This document shows positions 34,601-41,473 of a stretch of 64,000 bases of DNA, one piece after another (the stretch's first letter is position 1; each line of letters begins with the position of its first letter). Location of the stretch: NCBI GenBank assembly GCA_945893045.1, contig CAMDEA010000011.1, positions 1 to 64,000 on the forward strand, in the 5' to 3' direction. A model generated the notes under the pieces. The model did no database searches and was not told where the DNA came from. It worked only from the letters and a program-made list of their open reading frames with translations. The position numbers and the translations under genes are program-made. The stretch comes from Planctomyces sp. SH-PL62. Lineage in GTDB: Bacteria; Planctomycetota; Planctomycetia; Planctomycetales; Planctomycetaceae.

Positions 34601-36120
34601 CCTTCTTTCCGCACACCGGGCAACAGATCGGACATCTGTCGAACCCCCAATCCGTTCGCGTTGCGAAACCCGGTCGCGAAGACCTCCAGCTTTTGTCCGT
34701 CGGGAGAGACTCGCAGCAAGCAGCCGTCGTGATCGGTCGCTCCGTCGGCGTTTCCTTTCAGGAAATAGAACCAGCCCAGTGAATCCGTTTCGAGACACGT
34801 CACGTACTCGTGACCGTTGGCGGTGACTTGGCCGTCGTTGTTGAAGTTCTCGTACCAGTCCGCTTCGCCATCTCCATTGAGATCGTGCAGCCGAGTGATC
34901 TGGTCCCGGCCGACGACGTAGATTTCGCTCTTGACGATCTTCAGGCCGAGCGGCTGGAACAATCCGGTGGCGAACCGCTTCCATTTGAGCTTCTCCAGCT
35001 TGTCATCAATGCCGCTAACGAGCCACACGTCGCCATGCAAAGTACAGATGGCCGCGTCGTAGGCCAGCCTTTCCAGGCTGACCCGAACGTCGCTCGACTC
35101 TGATCGCGCAGCCGACGTTGGTGAAGCGTTCGGGTCAGCCTGGAAAGGCTGACCTACGAAGAAGTCATGCCCGCCGACAAACATCAGCGCCTTGTACGGG
35201 TTGTCGAACGGCAGCGTGAGCGTATCGACGACCAACGGTTCGTCTTTGTCGGATACGGCTCCGCGCGTCGTGATCTCGTGAGTCCAACGGGTCGGTCCAG
35301 GTTCGACGAGTTGTTGGAGCGCTGTTTTCTCCGTGCCCTTCCGTGAAATCCGTGGCGTCAATGTTCGCTCATCCAACTTTTGGAACACGGATGACGCGGA
35401 TTTCGCGGATGCGGGAAAGTAGAGCGTCAGACGGACGGGTTGAGCGTGCGGCGGCACTTTGACCGTGATCGGTCCTTTGTCGTCGTACCGTTCGAGCGTC
35501 GCGGCGTTCGGCTCATGGATCAACTTCACCGGTGTTCCCGGCTCGGCCACGAGCAATTCCAAGTCCGAATCGCTCGGCGCGATTTCGAGTTCACGCGAGA
35601 AGACTTTTTCGCCTTCAATCGTCTCCAACCACGGACTCTCCCACACGACGACTTGCTGCGGCCCGACGGTGTATTCAAAGACCACTCGATCGCCGTGCAA
35701 GTGCAGGCCGCGATACTTGGCCCACTCGCGCGGCAGCGGGCCAAACGGTTTCGGACGCGGGTCTTTGAATTCACCCTCGCGTGACCATCCGGGCTGTCTC
35801 GGCGAATGAAACGCGATCTCTTTGCCCACCTTCGGCGGGCCGATGATGCCGTAGCGCGCCGGATTGAATTCGAGAAACTCGCCGGTCCAACCGCAGACGA
35901 CGCGCAGCAGTTCCGTATCGAACAAGATCGACGCTTCCGACTTTTCGCCGATGCGCACGGCGATCCCTTTGAGCGTCATCTCCTTCGGCGTCCAAATCGT
36001 CGCCGAGTAGAACCGACCGACATCCATTTGCTGCAAGCGATTATCGACCGAATCTTGTTCGGTCCACTTGAATCCGACGGCATCCTCGCCCCAATGGCCG
36101 GTGATCTTGCCTGGTTTCAA
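31609..36120 (-). CDS. Multiheme cytochrome-motif protein with propeller region (DUF6797-like N terminus)
   Basis: About 1503 residues. The N-terminal part (YSATIWTPKEMTLKGIAVRI, VCGWTGEFLEFNPARYG) resembles DUF6797. A propeller follows (FATGFRNANGLGVR, DLNGDGEADWYENF), then a sandwich domain, then a C-terminal part with five CxxCH motifs (CFRCH, CIGCH, CRQCH, CAVCH, CRQCH). It should be periplasmic, yet it has no signal peptide and no good start. The frame is open to a GTG at 36288, but that part is the ThuA gene in another frame. TTG 36118-36120 is only a placeholder. It may be made by -1 frameshifting from the ThuA gene. Four in-frame repeat elements interrupt it and a fifth crosses its start. 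Confidence 0.75.
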   Translation of the reverse strand: MKPGKITGHWGEDAVGFKWTEQDSVDNRLQQMDVGRFYSATIWTPKEMTLKGIAVRIGEKSEASILFDTELLRVVCGWTGEFLEFNPARYGIIGPPKVGKEIAFHSPRQPGWSREGEFKDPRPKPFGPLPREWAKYRGLHLHGDRVVFEYTVGPQQVVVWESPWLETIEGEKVFSRELEIAPSDSDLELLVAEPGTPVKLIHEPNAATLERYDDKGPITVKVPPHAQPVRLTLYFPASAKSASSVFQKLDERTLTPRISRKGTEKTALQQLVEPGPTRWTHEITTRGAVSDKDEPLVVDTLTLPFDNPYKALMFVGGHDFFVGQPFQADPNASPTSAARSESSDVRVSLERLAYDAAICTLHGDVWLVSGIDDKLEKLKWKRFATGLFQPLGLKIVKSEIYVVGRDQITRLHDLNGDGEADWYENFNNDGQVTANGHEYVTCLETDSLGWFYFLKGNADGATDHDGCLLRVSPDGQKLEVFATGFRNANGLGVRQMSDLLPGVRKEGQVENILNPGDIFTVAPQEGEWTPGSAIFQVNQGRFYGYTPSAHRATPPTEFSAPLCWIPRLQDNSSGGQVWIPDRNWGKLAGLPLHLSYGTSQLFLLLRHSHIRSLVSQSASGGGLSVRPDAREPDKDVTIWNGATVPLPLSFESGVMRGRFRRSDEHLYVSGLRGWVSNAAKDGCFQRVRYNERPLDLPLKIVAFENGVALTFTDPLDPKEAEDPDNYRIQKWNYRWSAAYGSPEFKVSAPTQEGRDEVEVISATMMPGFAEPTVFLELSNMQPVHQLSISLSLKSADGRPIERRIDATINAVGKGRYEVPNRPPRARPGLLAEAEVEKLVPGIRCEFVGHVSNVPDQKNGQVEIVPHVRRMAAWRFEPDELAGTRQIVADGYLVAPRRGKYRFSAEGSGATDVSIGDRIVWRSSDEKPADVELVRGYNRLRIVQRVAPNQLTSLRLLWSGLDFETEPIPPTSLFCERLPEVVDSLRLGGELFANHQCFRCHRVSDEVLQSKRAMPELHAEAPDLTGIGSRLRGEWIAQWVLNPSQMRADARMPRLFPQSPTDEHRQQAADIAAYLSVATLAKSVGASSPAPRSGERGYAEPPVRQQSLRLWEDLGCIGCHRLQPMKDELTDNRTSLLFARDKFLPGELAHFLQQPQRHHAWSRMPDFGLSDAEAASLTQLLTEPADTASALPAIRANGDVARGQKLFASLGCRQCHRVSHNEPLPKPHLPSVFGKAPVRGCLAVPEQAPADRWPNYDLNPAEQSALRTLLRSDERKLSADSFTDMSRRLMTDLQCAVCHPRDGRRNSLSEILADESETGLPPEVVPNLTWAGEKLHAPWIQSLLAGQIAERPRPWMKLRMPSFPARALLLANGLAHEHGLSREPLPRPSIEPDLAEIGEALATRAGLLDCRQCHAIGPLPPTGDKSTLLAPGINFAQTRERIRHDFYRRFTLDPPRYDVTTRMPKLVVDGRTTKVKNVFDGDARQQFEAVWHFLQTVPSATADP
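32830..32895. repeat. In-frame palindrome in the multiheme gene (66 bases)
   Basis: Inverted arms from GTAGCCACGCTCGCCAGAAC (32830) to CTAC (32895). At 66 bases it adds exactly 22 codons (around KSVGASSPAPRSGERGYAE) between two heme segments. Confidence 0.8.
33522..33583. repeat. In-frame palindrome of the GTGGGGCACG family
   Basis: The arms CGTGGGGCACGATTTCAAC and GTTGGAAACGTGCCCCACG are inverted with two mismatches. It encodes VGHVSNVPDQKNGQVEIVPH in the multiheme gene. Confidence 0.8.
35059..35157. repeat. In-frame GTAG...CTAC palindrome (99 bases)
   Basis: Imperfect 31-bp arms at 35059-35089 and 35127-35157, of the same family as 2006-2117 and 21914-21986. The 99 bases equal 33 codons and encode a low-similarity stretch (VGQPFQADPNASPTS and onward) in the propeller region. 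Confidence 0.85.
35336..35412. repeat. In-frame repeat of the CCGTGAAATCCGTG type
   Basis: The sequences ccttccgtgaaatccgtggc and gatgacgcggatttcgcgga are roughly inverted and related to 18657-18765. They encode SASSVFQKLDERTLTPRISR in the multiheme gene. Confidence 0.55.
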
Positions 36121-36177
36121 AGTAGCCGCGTCACTCCGTGACGCGAGTTTCGGGTCACGGAGTGACCCGTCTACTTT
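36119..36177. repeat. 59-base palindrome at the ThuA/multiheme junction
   Basis: Imperfect 28-bp arms at 36119-36146 and 36150-36177. It is identical in sequence to the copy inside the ThuA gene (37510-37568). On the minus strand its TAG (36173-36171) ends the ThuA gene. In the -1 frame it reads VDGSLRDPKLASRSDAAT, leading into the multiheme protein. Confidence 0.92.
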
Positions 36178-36183
36178 TTTTTT
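36171..36183 (-). promoter_or_regulatory. Possible -1 frameshift site: A AAA AAG followed by TAG
   Basis: On the minus strand the ThuA gene ends GCA AAA AAA AAG TAG. The heptamer A AAA AAG (36180-36174) is in the correct phase, the same as the slippery site of E. coli dnaX, and a hairpin-forming palindrome lies immediately downstream. A -1 shift enters the multiheme frame. The A9 run could also allow transcriptional slippage. The hairpin foot overlaps the heptamer, which is closer than usual. Function is inference. Confidence 0.5.
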
Positions 36184-38549
36184 GCAGACGCCGGCATCCC
36201 ATCGGCACTGCCGGGGAGCCACGCCTTGAGCTTGTTCGCCGACAGATCCACGAAGCTGCCTCCGTCGCTCAGCGTGTCGAAGTTCCACAACGCGATCGCC
36301 GAGTCGTCGGCTTTCAACGCTTCAGTCGGTACGTCTTTGATCGGACGCAGACCGCGTGAGATGCGCAGGTCGTCGATCACTCCGTCGCAGCCAATCACCT
36401 GATCGACCAGCGAACCGATCGACAATTCCTCCTGCGCCGGCTTCAACACAGAACCGAACGCTCCCTCTTTCGTCTTCACTTCTTGATCGGCGACCTGCTT
36501 GCCGTCCACAAACAAGCGGAGACGAGCTGGCTCGAACTGCATCGCCACGAAGTGCCACTTGCCGTCAGCGACGTCAGTCGCGGCGCGGACGTGATCGGGA
36601 GTCAGGCCCGGCGAGTAAACCGTCAGATGTCCGGAACCGGGCATCGTGAAAAGTTCCCAGTGAGTCGGCGACGACTTCAGTTCGTTGGCAACAAGGATGT
36701 TGTACGAGCCTTTGCTGTCGAGCTTCGTCCAGAGTTCGACGGTCAGCGGCAGCTTGCGGAAGTCGTCGCGGTGATTCACGAACGCGCCGCCGAATCGCGT
36801 ATCGAGGGCTTTTCCAAACTTCCCCTCGGCCGTCGCGGAACCAGATTTGCGCGGAGCCTTCTCGGCGGCAGTCACTCCACCCCGCTTCAGCGAATCTTCG
36901 AGCGTCCACGGACTGCCGGCGCGAAACAGCGTGTTCTCGGTAATCGCCACCGGCGGATCGAAGCTGAGCGGATCGCGTCGCGCGGCCCAGACTGTCCCTC
37001 GACGGATTAACGCTCCGGCTTTGCGAATCGAGACGTCCGCGTGGCCGAGCACCGTTTGGAAGACGCGAGCCTTCGATTGCTCATAAGCCCACGCGAGTGG
37101 TTCGTTTTCTTTAGTCACCTTCGATTGAGCTGTGACGAGCGGCACGATCGGCAACGCCCCTTGCTGGCGGAAGTAGAGTTCGTCATCCGTCTCGAACGGC
37201 AGCAAACCGGCCGTGATGGAATGCTTCTCGCCAGCGGCGGTGAGATCGACTTGGAACTTGCCGAACGCATCGTGACCGCTCAGTCCCGGCTTGTGATCCC
37301 AAATGCGGCGGACGATCTGCGTGCGGAACTCCGGCCAGTCCGCCTCTTTGTTCGGCAATGTGTCGGTCCAACTGCCGTTCGCGAAGTGAATGATCGACAG
37401 CCCACCGCCATCGTCGATGAATTTCTTGAGCCTGACTTTCGCGGCGTCGCTCAATCCGGGGCGATCCCAACTGCTGTAGTTGAGGACGAGGGCGGCGTAG
37501 GTGTTCGCCAAAGTAGCCGCGTCACTCCGTGACGCGAGTTTCGGGTCACGGAGTGACCCGTCTACTTTGATCTTCGCCATGTCGTCCGGGTTTTCGATGA
37601 CGTCCACCCACACGCGTGGGTCTTGTTCGAGGATTGGGATCAGCGCGGCGGTCGTCTTGCGCCAATCATGAGCCGGATGATTGTGCCCCGTGACGATCAG
37701 TACGCGGATCGGCTCTTCCATTGCCGAGACCACGCCGCCTGCCGGCACATCGCCGCCGGCCGTCCAGACGATTGCGTTGAGGATCGTGCGGCGAAAATTC
37801 TCGTCCCACCAGTTTTGGAAGAAGTGTCCGCCGGTCGTGCCGAAGCCTCGGCCGCCGTCTTTGCGTTCGACAGCCCAGGCGACGACGTGGTCCTTCTGCT
37901 GCCCAGGCGGCTTCGTCAGCCAGATCGGTTTGACTCGGTCATCGCCGTCGCGAAAGCGGAGGTTGAAATAGAACTCTTCGCGAGCGGTGAATGGCTTCAC
38001 GCCGCGCGCGACCGGATGCTCGGCGTTGCCCAGCGTCACGTTTGCGTCCCAGGTACTGATCGCCGAGAACCATTTGTTGGCGGCCGGTCCTTTCTCGTAA
38101 TCGAAATAGCCGCCCACCCATTCGGTGATCTGATCGTGAACTTGGCTGGGGTTGAACGTGGTCCAGTGGAATTGGACGAACCCGCAACCCCGTTTCATCT
38201 GTCGTTCGAGCGTTTGAAATCGCTCGCCGACATACAGCGGATGATCGGCTGCATTACGGTCGCCGCCGTCAGAGATCATCACGATCGTCGCGGCATCGTC
38301 GAGCGTTTTCTCGTCCGTCGGCCAACCTTTGAAGTGCGTCTCGACGGCAACCTTGCCCTGCGTGCTCGGTGACGTATCGAGCAAATGCTTCAGCAGGATC
38401 ACGCTCTTTTCGTACTCGTGCGTGTGCTTGCCGTGGCCGGTGATCGGCCCGGCGATGAGCACGATCTTCTTCGGAACGGCTGGTTCGGCGGCATTCAATA
38501 GGCCCGATGACAGCAGCAGGCCAATCGCAATCCAGTACCAATTTCGCAT
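36171..38549 (-). CDS. Secreted tandem ThuA-domain protein with C-terminal LamG-like domain
   Basis: This 792-residue protein has a signal peptide (MRNWYWIAIGLLLSSGLLNA). Two ThuA (class-I-amidotransferase-like) domains follow: the first (IVLIAGPITGHGKHTHEYEK...FVQFHWTTF) covers about 25-280, the second (VLIVTGHNHPAHDWRKT...SIIHFANGSW) about 295-520. A concanavalin/LamG module follows (VELWTKLDSKGSYNILV, GKWHFVAMQFEPARLRLFVD). ThuA relates to trehalose/sugar use; the exact role is unknown. A repeat element (37510-37568) is in frame in the second ThuA domain. The stop is the TAG of the junction palindrome, right after an A9 run. Confidence 0.88.
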   Translation of the reverse strand: MRNWYWIAIGLLLSSGLLNAAEPAVPKKIVLIAGPITGHGKHTHEYEKSVILLKHLLDTSPSTQGKVAVETHFKGWPTDEKTLDDAATIVMISDGGDRNAADHPLYVGERFQTLERQMKRGCGFVQFHWTTFNPSQVHDQITEWVGGYFDYEKGPAANKWFSAISTWDANVTLGNAEHPVARGVKPFTAREEFYFNLRFRDGDDRVKPIWLTKPPGQQKDHVVAWAVERKDGGRGFGTTGGHFFQNWWDENFRRTILNAIVWTAGGDVPAGGVVSAMEEPIRVLIVTGHNHPAHDWRKTTAALIPILEQDPRVWVDVIENPDDMAKIKVDGSLRDPKLASRSDAATLANTYAALVLNYSSWDRPGLSDAAKVRLKKFIDDGGGLSIIHFANGSWTDTLPNKEADWPEFRTQIVRRIWDHKPGLSGHDAFGKFQVDLTAAGEKHSITAGLLPFETDDELYFRQQGALPIVPLVTAQSKVTKENEPLAWAYEQSKARVFQTVLGHADVSIRKAGALIRRGTVWAARRDPLSFDPPVAITENTLFRAGSPWTLEDSLKRGGVTAAEKAPRKSGSATAEGKFGKALDTRFGGAFVNHRDDFRKLPLTVELWTKLDSKGSYNILVANELKSSPTHWELFTMPGSGHLTVYSPGLTPDHVRAATDVADGKWHFVAMQFEPARLRLFVDGKQVADQEVKTKEGAFGSVLKPAQEELSIGSLVDQVIGCDGVIDDLRISRGLRPIKDVPTEALKADDSAIALWNFDTLSDGGSFVDLSANKLKAWLPGSADGMPASAKKK
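37510..37568. repeat. 59-base palindrome in frame in the second ThuA domain
   Basis: Identical in sequence to 36119-36177, lying in the same orientation relative to the genes and read in the same frame, encoding KVDGSLRDPKLASRSDAATL between DDMAKI and NTYAALVLNYSSW. Confidence 0.92.
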
Positions 38550-38619
38550 GTGCTTTATCTCCGGGAATTGAAGTCCACATCAAGGTAACGCGCCGCTTCC
38601 CGAAGTTGCAGTCGCAGCA

Positions 38620-38721
38620 GGCTGATGGCTGATGGCCGAAAGCTGATGGCTGTCGATCACAAATTGTTCGCGCGAGGATTTGAGATGACAGCCATCAGCT
38701 TTCAGCCGACAGCCTTCAGCC
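38620..38721. repeat. CAGCCATCAG-family palindrome
   Basis: Roughly inverted arms 38620-38654 and 38687-38721 built of GCTGATGGC-type units. In-frame relatives lie at 6187-6220 and 46505-46541, and a fragment lies at about 52450-52471 between carA and tgt. Confidence 0.75.
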
Positions 38722-38800
38722 GGACAGGGTGAGTTGCGCGGCTTGAGGACTCTGACGCTTTGGGCTTAGCATGACCGGAAACCCTTCAGGAGATTCTTTC

Positions 38801-40534
38801 ATGTTCCCGACGATGATTCTGATGATGGCTCTTGTGGGAGCGGATGCTCCCGTTTCGACTCCCGCGGACAAAGCGTTTCAGGCGGCGGCGGATGAATTCC
38901 TCTCCGGGTACTTCGCCTTCCGACCGCACACCGCGCTCGAATTGGGGATGCACGACTATGACGGAAAACTGGCGGACTATTCCCAAGACGCGATCGCTCG
39001 CGAGCTGCAGCGGCTCAAGATTTTTGAGGAACGATTCGCGAAATGGCCGGTCAACGAACTCACACCAGCGACGAGAGCAGATCGCGATGTTCTGCTGGCC
39101 GGACTGCGCAAAGCCAAATTCGAATCGGACGGAGCCGAAGCGTTTCAAAAGAACCCGATCACCTATTTGCTGGCGATCCAGATCGACAACTATTTGCTGC
39201 GTGAGTATTCGCCGCTGGCCGATCGCGTCCGGTCAATCATTGCGGTTGAAAAGCAACTCCCACGCCTGCTGGCCTCGGCCCGAACGAACTTGCAACCGGT
39301 GCTTGGAAAACCGATCGTCGAAACGGCGATCAAAGTCGCGAACGGGGGTGCCAACTTTCTCCAGAACGATCTGCCCAAAGCGATCACCGATTTGAAGGAC
39401 GATGCGCTGCGAGCCGAATTGAAGATCGCCAACGATGCCGCGATCGCCGAGATGCGCAGTTACGCGAAATGGTTGGAAACCGAACGGCTGCCGAAGGCCG
39501 ATCACCGTTTCGGGATCGGCAAAGAAAAATACGCGCGGATGCTGCGCGAATTGGAGCTTGTCTCGCAGTCACCGGAAACGATTTTGGAACTCGGCATGAA
39601 GGAACTGCGCCGCGAGCAGGCGGTCTTTGCCGAGACCGCCAAGCAAATCAATCCGACAAAGCCGGCGATCGAAGTCTTTACCGCGATTCAGGAAGACCAT
39701 CCAACCGCGGAAGGTTTGATTCCCGACACGGCTCGCGGTCTGGAAGCGATCCGGCAATTCGTCATCGACAAGAAGATCGCGTCGATGCCCTCCGACGTCC
39801 GCTGCAAAGTGGACGAGACGCCGCCGTTTCGCCGTGCCACCAGTTTCGCGTCGATGGATTCCCCCGGCCCGTTCGAGAAGGGTTCGACCGAGGCGTTTTA
39901 TTACGTCACGCCGGTCGATGCCGCGTGGTCGGCGACTCAGAAGAACGAATGGCTGACCGCGTTCAACTATTACACGACCGATGTCGTCTCGATCCACGAA
40001 GCGTATCCCGGCCACTATCAGCAGCATCTGCACTTCAACGCCTCGCCGCTGAGCCGGACGCGAAAATGTTTCTACAGCTACGCCTTCGTCGAAGGCTGGG
40101 CGCACTACACCGAGCAGATGCTGCTCGACGAAGGTTTCCCCGGCACCGGCGACCGCCTGCGAACGGCGAAGTATCGGCTCGCTCAGTCGGATGAAGCGCT
40201 GCTGCGGATCTGCCGCTTGTGTTGTTCGATCAAGATGCACTGCGACGACATGACCGTCGATGAGGCCACGAAATTCTTCCAAGACAACTGCTACTATCAG
40301 GAACAACCCGCTCGGCAAGAGGCGGTGCGCGGCACCTACGATCCGGGCTATCTGCACTACACGCTGGGCAAGCTGATGATCCTGAAACTCCGCCGCGACT
40401 GGCAGCAGCAAGAAGGGGCTTCGTATTCGCTTCAGAAATTTCACGATTCGATGCTGCATCACGGCTCGCCGCCGTTGCCGTTGCTGCGCCAGATCATGTT
40501 GAAGGATCGCAAGCTGTGGGACGCGGCGCTGTGA
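38801..40534 (+). CDS. DUF885 family protein, putative zinc peptidase
   Basis: This 577-residue protein starts with a short hydrophobic segment (MFPTMILMMALVGADA). The hallmark HEAYPGHYQQHLHF, the HExxxGH-like zinc motif of DUF885, is followed by YSYAFVEGWAHYTEQMLLDEG, which holds the likely Glu ligand, and ARQEAVRGTYDPGYLHYTLGKLMILKLR at the end. The family is predicted to be metallopeptidases; the substrate is unknown. ATG 38801 has AGGAG eight bases upstream, and ATG 38771 is an in-frame alternative. Confidence 0.87.
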   Translation: MFPTMILMMALVGADAPVSTPADKAFQAAADEFLSGYFAFRPHTALELGMHDYDGKLADYSQDAIARELQRLKIFEERFAKWPVNELTPATRADRDVLLAGLRKAKFESDGAEAFQKNPITYLLAIQIDNYLLREYSPLADRVRSIIAVEKQLPRLLASARTNLQPVLGKPIVETAIKVANGGANFLQNDLPKAITDLKDDALRAELKIANDAAIAEMRSYAKWLETERLPKADHRFGIGKEKYARMLRELELVSQSPETILELGMKELRREQAVFAETAKQINPTKPAIEVFTAIQEDHPTAEGLIPDTARGLEAIRQFVIDKKIASMPSDVRCKVDETPPFRRATSFASMDSPGPFEKGSTEAFYYVTPVDAAWSATQKNEWLTAFNYYTTDVVSIHEAYPGHYQQHLHFNASPLSRTRKCFYSYAFVEGWAHYTEQMLLDEGFPGTGDRLRTAKYRLAQSDEALLRICRLCCSIKMHCDDMTVDEATKFFQDNCYYQEQPARQEAVRGTYDPGYLHYTLGKLMILKLRRDWQQQEGASYSLQKFHDSMLHHGSPPLPLLRQIMLKDRKLWDAAL

Positions 40535-40537
40535 CAT

Positions 40538-41341
40538 TCACGGTCGCGTCGGCTCCAATCGGCTGTATCCACATGGAGCGCCCCGCGCCTTCGGCCGGAG
40601 CCGTCCATCGGCAATCTCTTGGAAGTACTTCCAAGGCCGTTCCCCGCGGCCTTCGATCGTGAGCAATGCTCTCACGACATCTGACGGCGTATCGGTGGGG
40701 ATCACCTGGACCGTTCCGTTGAGCAACAATCCCGCCGGAGGGTCTAGCCAACTGCTGATGCCGTTGGGTGCGTTGACCGTGAAGTTCATCGAATCAAATG
40801 CCAGGTCGCGTGGCTCCATCCAATGCACGCCGGCGTCGATGTTCTCAACGATGAACAACGGGCTGAACCACTCATCGGCGATGTCAAGCTGCTCCAAGGG
40901 GCGGCTTGGTGGCGATGCGGTCTGATCGCCGACGACTCGCAAATAGTTGGTCGTCACGTTCCCCGACTTCTCACAGCCATGCAGTGCGTATTGCGTCGGC
41001 ATCTGGTCGGCGAGTTTACGGTTATTCGGCCCGTCCCACGGTTCGTCAAAGCGATATTGCTGGTACAGGTCATTCCGCTCCAGGAATGGCAACACCAAGA
41101 TCCGCCAACTGTGCATCGGCTTGCCGTCGGCATCGGCAATGAACGGCGGCGGATAGCACTTGTAAGTGTCGTGATAGTTGGCGACCGCCAACCCCAGTTG
41201 CTTGAGGTTTCACTTATCCTGCGACTTCTTCGCCGAGTTACGTGCCTGCTGCATCGCCGGCACCAGCATGACGGCACCAACCACCATCACCAGCGTGACA
41301 CTTCCCAGCAGCCATCGGCACCAACGCGGAATGCGAGACAT
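40538..41341 (-). pseudogene. DUF1559-type pilin-like protein with a nonsense codon at position 44
   Basis: From ATG 41339-41341 the frame reads a hydrophobic N terminus (CRWLLGSVTLVMVVGAVMLV), then PAMQQARNSAKKSQDK, a TGA at 41212-41210, and then NLKQLGLAVANYHDTYKCYP, which is the DUF1559 consensus. The rest (HSWRILVLPFLERNDLYQQY, FDEPWDGPNN) continues to the stop at 40538. One base change (CGA or AGA to TGA) would explain it. DUF1559 proteins have a type-II/IV pilin-like N terminus and are hugely expanded in planctomycetes. A restart downstream would lose the membrane segment, so it is probably inactive. Confidence 0.82.
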
Positions 41342-41389
41342 GACATACCTCCCGATCGGAACTATGGAACTTGGTGCGTGATCGCTTTT

Positions 41390-41464
41390 GTAGCGGATCG
41401 GCGCAAGCCGTCCGGTGTCGGCGGAGCGTCTCCCGAAACCGGAGGGCTTGCGCCCTGCCGCTAC
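41390..41464. repeat. GTAGCGG...CCGCTAC palindrome
   Basis: Imperfect inverted arms from GTAGCGGATCGGCGCAAGCC to GGCTTGCGCCCTGCCGCTAC. It lies upstream of the DUF1559 pseudogene and downstream of the esterase gene. Confidence 0.75.
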
Positions 41465-41473
41465 CGCTGATTC

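Noticed and set aside
38620-38721. CRISPR-like array of short repeats
   Set aside because: The units are inverted and variable, with no regular spacers and no cas genes nearby.
41210-41212. TGA read as selenocysteine or another recoded residue
   Set aside because: The DUF1559 consensus has no Cys/Sec here, no suitable stem-loop is evident, and other genes in the window use TGA as a normal stop.
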